NCBI RefSeq assembly: GCF_918797505.1
Contig: NC_092801.1
Coordinates: 372,001-436,000, forward strand
Direction of reading: 5' to 3'
From: Bemisia tabaci
Lineage: Eukaryota > Arthropoda > Insecta > Hemiptera > Aleyrodidae
DNA: 64,000 nucleotides
The notes under the pieces were generated by a model. It was not told the DNA's origin. It did not search any database and saw only the letters and a program-made list of their open reading frames with translations. The position numbers and the translations under genes are program-made. How positions within the stretch are numbered: the first letter of the stretch is position 1; every line of letters starts with the position of its first letter. This document shows positions 59,092-64,000 of this stretch, in pieces.

Positions 59092-60381
59092 ATAAAAGCA
59101 ATATTGTTTATAATCGTCATAAGAGCACCGATTGACAGTAACGGTCGACACCGCGGACCAAATTACGAGGCCCAGCCTGTATTTTTGCGAGTGTGTGTGT
59201 GTCCCTTTGACGAGCCGCGGGTTGCCGCATCTGATCAATGAGTGGGAGAGAGATGGACGATAAAACGGCGGCGGATCAAAGCCGAGTGTGCTCCTTTGAC
59301 GTGCCGCATCGGAGCAATGAGTGCGAGAGAGAGAAAGGACAAAACAGCGTATGGACCAATCCAAGTTGAGCCTTAGTCCCCGTTTACGGCCGTTCTTTCC
59401 AGGGCTCATGGTCGGAAAGCACTCCGGTGTTTTTTCGGGGCAACCGGATTCGGGGCCGCCATGCGGCGCCAGATACAACTATTCGTACTTGGTGGACGTC
59501 CGTCCTGCATCTGAAAAATTGAAGGCGCGATGACGCGAAGAGTGAACTCTCAATGCTCCGCTACATGTTATGAAAGAGGTGTCGCCCAGATTCCCCGTGG
59601 ATAAGATAAAAAGAGGCTCGAATACGTCTCTCCTGTCTTCGGCTGTGTTATTAATTCTTTATTTAGGTTCATGTCTGATTCTTTTTATGATGGATTTGCA
59701 AACCCACGTCTTAAGCTCGTGTAAACCGCAGCACTGATTCGGTTCTTTTGGAAATTATGGTGCTTGGATACGTCTGGTAGCTTTAATATTTTATTTTTTC
59801 TTTAATTTTAGACGTCTATTGGTTACTTTAATACTTTCAATTTTGCTATTTTTATTCTATACGATGAAGCAACTTTGAACCTGAAAATAGCGTAAATTTG
59901 TACTGCTTTGCCAAAATTCTCTGAATCCTCCTCCACATAGGGAATGCCCTATCGAAAAGTATATCACAATGCAATACCCTTCATCCAGCCAAGGGTCTAC
60001 GCCCTCAGATGCGAGCCAGTCCGACCCTGTTTGTAGGCTCGCCATTCGCGGCTATCCGGTATTTTTGTTGCTTGCCGGCGGAATTAAAGGTGAAATTAAT
60101 GTGAACTATGCCTGTCTTTACGTTAACGCAGGGTCTATCCTTTCAACAAAGTTTTTGGAGCGAGATATTAAGTGTTTGAAAAAATAACTGTTTGCTCTCT
60201 CCGGACTCCGGTTTACATGGAACTTATTTTATTGAGCGTTTAAGATCGGCATTTATTGGTCAACTGATGACGAGAAAGTGCAATCTCTTGGTGAAAAAGT
60301 TTAAGTGTTAAAATTATTTGAATAATTCAAATTACTGAGATAATATACTATGTGGCTAAACGGAAAAAAGAGCATGGGGCT
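59092..60381. other. Intergenic, no gene assigned
   Basis: Includes GC-richer DNA at 59130-59530 with two GTGCCGC/GAGCAATGAGTG-like repeats (59225-59250 and 59300-59325). No exon for the AAA-ATPase-like gene was recognised, although its 5' exons should lie on this side. Confidence 0.4.
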
Positions 60382-60503
60382 GTTGGATGATAAAAACATT
60401 TCCAATTAATTGTGGTAGTACCCCAATAAATTTGGTCATTAACCCAAATTTTGCGGTACTGCTACAATTAATCGGAAATCTCCATATCATCCAACAAATT
60501 GGA
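60382..60503. repeat. 122-bp hairpin element
   Basis: The arms TTGGATGATAAAAACATTTC and the inverse ending ATATCATCCAA pair, and AATTAATTGTGGTAGTACC / GGTACTGCTACAATTAAT pair inside. It lies 38 bp left of hAT copy 2. Confidence 0.65.
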
Positions 60504-60540
60504 GTAGTACCACAATTTTAGGGGATAATCTCAAACACTT

Positions 60541-61451
60541 CAGGGTCGGATTTACTTACTTGCCGCCCATGGGCCGCCTGTATTTTGCCGCCCCCTTCTC
60601 ATTCGTTTTGAAACATCAATAATAACCACCAAGTGAACGTGCCGGAGGGGGAGAGGCGTATAAGACGCGTTTACTCGTGTTGGTCACATTTTTTGCGAAA
60701 GCCCTGTCAACACTACTAGTAAAAGTTCACGGAACTTGGCGCGGAAGTTAAGTTCCGTAAACCTATCTCTGTATGGACAAGGCCCTCCATTTATAAGAAA
60801 TGAACCAAAAAATTATGAAAGAACAAACATAAATGTGGTTTAATAATTTTAACTTCCGCCGCCGCGCCGCGCTGACCGCACTGTGTTTGGCGCAATGCGT
60901 GGAGTATTCCTACAGTCTTACATGCGCTATGCGTTTCGGGCCGACCGCTGCTGCACGCACTGTGATTGACGCAATGCGTGAAGTATTCATGCAGTCTTGT
61001 AGGCGCTATGCACTTCACGCTGCCCGCTGCTGACCGCAGCGACCGCACTGTCTTTGGTGCAATGCGTGAAGTATTCATGCAGTCTTGTAGGCGCTAATAT
61101 ATGTTACATACCGACGCGCCGCGCCGCACCGAAGGTTTCTCCTTTTCCATCGTTCTCGTCATCATTGCTCTCTGCGCCGCGCCGTTCCGGGCCACATTCC
61201 GTGTTCGGTTTCTCTGTTAGTCTTAACTCGACTAATTAAAGGTGCTGTCTATTGTATCACAGAAGGACGACAAAATTAGAGATATACTCTCAGGAAATGA
61301 GACATTTTGTCACCTTTTCTCGTTCGTAATTTTTTTTGCTGAATCCGATTTTTCTTCATAGCTACATTTGAAAAAATTGCAAAATTTGCCGCCCCCTAGA
61401 TTTGCCACCATGGGCCGCGGCCCATGTGGCCACCCCCTTAATCCGACCCTG
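60541..61451. mobile_element. hAT-like non-autonomous DNA transposon, copy 2 (opposite orientation)
   Basis: Ends CAGGGTCGGATTTA and TTAATCCGACCCTG are flanked by a perfect 8-bp duplication AAACACTT (60533-60540 and 61452-61459). The interior is the reverse complement of most of 23730-24595, with the same GC-rich units. It is 911 bp and has no coding capacity. Confidence 0.9.
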
Positions 61452-61581
61452 AAACACTTTTTTCTTAATTGTGAAAACTGATCTGTGGACCTCGTCTCTA
61501 GAAGATTATCTACGCTTATTATTAATACCTATTTATACTACCCCTGGCTCTAACGGTTCATACGTTCTCTGTGTTGTGTAG

Positions 61582-62867
61582 GAGAGCCCGTGCGTGGACT
61601 TTGCTGCACTGGCGCGAACCGGTCGCTTCGTCGACAAGACCCACCTCATAAAGTGGTTCGACGCCCAGGAAAACTCAACGCTCATGACCGCGCCGAAACA
61701 TTTCGGCAAATCCACCAGCCTAGACATGCTGCGCCGTTTCTACCATCCTCCAGTCCACCAGAACGGAACCCGAATCCCGAAACACAATTCATCCAACTAC
61801 AAACTCTTCACCGACACCTATTTCACCACGAAAACTCGCCTGGCAGTCAACCAAAACCCGTTCTTCGACAAGCACTTCGCCTCGAGACCGGTTTCTCCTC
61901 CTGAATTTCACCTCGCTCGAAACCCGAACATGGGAGACGTTCATCGCTTCCGTCCGCCGAATGTTCGTCGATGCGATCGGGGACATGCCGTACCTCCGCA
62001 GCGACAACCCGAACGACGAAAGCCGCAAATTCTTCATCGACCAACTCGAAGGTCAGGCCCGCGTTGAGAACGCGGCCGTGGAGCAGATCAACGCGTACCT
62101 TCTGACGTTCCACCTGAACGCGTACTTCAACGCAACCGGTTTGCTCCTCCTGATAGACGACCTGGACGCACCCTTTGCGGCGAATGCTGGAACTAGGCAT
62201 GGACGCGGAGCAGGGTCCAATGGTGGAGTACCTGAACGATCTGGTCCGTGCTCTAGTCAAAGGGAATCGTCACGTGTGGAAAACCTTCGCGGTGGCCCGG
62301 TTGCCACCCTCGCACGTGTACCGCGACGTCGACAACCTCAAAAACTTGACGTTCCATTTCCACCCGGAAGTTGCAGTGGCGTTCGGGTCCCGCGAAGAGG
62401 AGATACGCACTCTTCAGCAACAGTTCCCGAATCAGAACAGCAGTCTGCCGGAAGCCAGGAAGACTTACGGCGGCTACAAGGTCGAGGATACGAGGTTCGG
62501 GAACACTTTTGAGGTGTTTAATACCGCGTCGGTTGTGAGGTACTTCGAGACTGGCCTGGATAAGGTCTACTGGAGTGCGGACAGCGACGTGCCTTTCGCG
62601 AGTATTTTTAAGATCACGGAGGTGATGCGATTTTTGAGGTCTGCGATACTTGGATACGAGGTGCGGATTGTGTACGAGGAAGCGATGACCTATGATAAAT
62701 TCGCGAGCTTGAAGAGTGCGTTGGATCGGGCGAAAAAGTCGAAGGGAGACGTCGTTGTTGAGCCCGTCAATGTTCATTTGGTCGTTCAGTATTTATTCGA
62801 GCTGGGATACTTCACACTTGTCAGCAAACACAAACAGGATATCATATTGGCGTTGCCGAACGTAGAG
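61582..62867 (+). CDS. AAA-ATPase-like protein (PF09820 type), internal exon, two +1 frameshifts
   Basis: Proteins of this type join an AAA-type NTPase to a C-terminal PD-(D/E)XK nuclease-like domain (family knowledge); their animal function is unknown. An acceptor (gtgttgtgtag, ending 61581) opens ESPCVDFAALARTGRFVDKT, matching the family's FVDKT start. Walker A is APKHFGKSTS and Walker B LLLLIDDLDAPF. The end, LVVQYLFELGYFTLVS then LALPNVE, resembles the family's linker before the nuclease; a donor follows at 62868. The frame moves +1 near 61892-61894 (extra T, before LLLNFTSLETRTW) and again near 62174-62177 (before RRMLELGMDAEQG). No stop falls between if both are corrected. It is strongly GC-rich with C/G-ending codons, unlike its surroundings. 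It could be a working gene with consensus errors, a recent pseudogene, or part of a transferred or multicopy family. First exons and nuclease exons were not found. Confidence 0.75.
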
Positions 62868-63016
62868 GTTGGAGGTTTATTTTTTTTAAAAATTATTTCT
62901 CTTACTTTTTCTTATGGTGGATAACAAATTCCAATCCGAGACAAGTAAATTTTTTTATGGCATATTTTAAACCCGTGAGATTTCGCCTTACCTCCTATTT
63001 GAGTTGCCTAATACTA

Positions 63017-63272
63017 CACTGAAAAAGGTTTTCGGTCATATGAATCGAACGTTCGGTGTTCCATATCATCCCAATTCATTCGCTTTGTCAAACTGAAATT
63101 TCGGTTCGCGTGACCGAACATTCGACTCACATGACAGAACTTAGTTCGTCAGTTCTCTTTACCGATGAAGTTTGGTTTCACGACTTGAAAGTTCGGTTCG
63201 ACGAACCGAATCAGATTGGATTATATGGAAGACCGAACTTTGGTTCATATACGACCGCAATGTTTTTCAGTG
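63017..63272. mobile_element. CACTGAAAAA-ended MITE, copy 1
   Basis: Left CACTGAAAAAGGTTTTCGGT, right CGCAATGTTTTTCAGTG, flanked by TA at 63015-63016 and 63273-63274. The interior has many GAACGTTCGG / CCGAACTTT words. It lies downstream of the AAA-ATPase-like exon, probably in an intron. Confidence 0.75.
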
Positions 63273-63448
63273 TACCTATATAGCCAGGAACCCAAATTTT
63301 TTAGATAGTATAGAGAGCCTAAGAAATAACTGGAAAAATTATTTTTATTAGGAAAGATTACTAGATGTAAAAAAGAGACCGGTCTAGACCCGACTATACC
63401 CTTGTAAGACTCGCTTGTTTACCCCCCCCCCTCCTTACCTACTGAATA

Positions 63449-63711
63449 ACTGAAAAAAGTTCGGCCATATACTTAAGTACAGAACGTTTGGTGTTCGATA
63501 AATTCAGTCTGTCAAATCGAACTTTCAGTTGATGTAACCTGTATCGGTTTCTACAACCAAACTAATGAGGTGAAGAAGTGAGCTGATGATAGAAGTTTGG
63601 TTAAATGAACCGAACGTCCGGTTACATCAACTAAGAGTTCGATATGACAAACCTAATAGTTGGGATGGTATATGGAACATTCAGTTCATATGACTGAACT
63701 TTTTTTCAGTG
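63449..63711. mobile_element. CACTGAAAAA-ended MITE, copy 2
   Basis: Left ACTGAAAAAAGTTCGGCCAT, right TGACTGAACTTTTTTTCAGTG followed by TA. About 263 bp, with the same GAACGTTTGGTG words as copy 1. Confidence 0.7.
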
Positions 63712-64000
63712 TACGTTTGTACGTGAACGGTCCTTGAAACATAAGCGGATCCATACGAAATTGACCGGCGGGGGATGAAAGGGGAGGCGGGTCCGGCGGG
63801 GGGCCTCCGTCAGGAAATTGTCGCAATTTAAAAGCATCTGATATGCAGGTAGAATCAATTTCATCGTGAACCATAACATAACCATAAACATAAGAGTCCA
63901 CCCTTCTTCTTATTACTTCCCTTTTTCTTCCTCCTTTTTTCGATCAAACGGGGGAGGGGGCGCACACCCCCACATCCCCTCAACCCCACACCCCCACCCC
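63712..64000. other. Low-complexity right edge
   Basis: G-rich then C-rich low-complexity DNA, ending in CCCCACAC repeats. No exon was recognised. Confidence 0.5.

Noticed and set aside
61961..62512. Separate 183-codon gene at the right end
   Set aside because: It is the middle frame of the frameshifted AAA-ATPase-like exon, not a separate gene.

Overview
This window is an animal, almost certainly insect, nuclear chromosome segment. It is AT-rich, its coding DNA is split into short exons by large GT-AG introns, and it is packed with short terminal-inverted-repeat DNA transposons. The protein resembles Drosophila Gprk2 more than vertebrate GRK5, and the repeat style suggests a hemipteran, possibly a whitefly. 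The species is an impression from pattern recognition, not a search result.

The main gene, on the minus strand, is a complete G-protein-coupled receptor kinase of the GRK4/5/6 (Gprk2) subfamily. Its start codon is at 53801 and its stop at 7731. I could assemble 12 coding exons whose splice sites and phases all agree. They give 589 residues once a single missing base in exon 11 is allowed for; human GRK5 has about 590. Exon 1 codes for only 17 residues and is separated from exon 2 by a 28.9 kb intron. The other introns are 0.8 to 3.2 kb. The catalytic-loop arginine (YRD) is methionine here, and exon 11 has a one-base deletion in a deeply conserved part of the AGC tail.

At the right end, on the plus strand, is one long GC-rich exon (61582-62867) of an AAA-ATPase-like protein, the type that usually precedes a PD-(D/E)XK nuclease domain (Pfam 'AAA-ATPase_like', PF09820). 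It has Walker A and Walker B motifs and a normal acceptor and donor, but two +1 frameshifts. Its first exons and the nuclease part were not found in the window.

The remainder is repeats. Intron 1 of the kinase gene (24843-53749) is a graveyard of MITE-like elements. One family with CTGCCGTGC ends has about 13 copies in the window. Others include an element with 4-bp A/T target duplications, a PIF/Harbinger-like element with a TTA duplication nested in another MITE, a GCGGGC-ended family, CACTGG-ended elements, CAGGGTGTCTAC-ended elements, CAGGGTTGCCACAG-ended elements and several long palindromes. Two hAT-like copies with perfect 8-bp target duplications lie in opposite orientation 36 kb apart (23216-24595 and 60541-61451). 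One 5'-truncated non-LTR retrotransposon tail is at 50431-50765. Several CpG-rich, GC-rich islands of unknown function also lie in intron 1. I saw no rRNA gene, no credible tRNA gene and no CRISPR.
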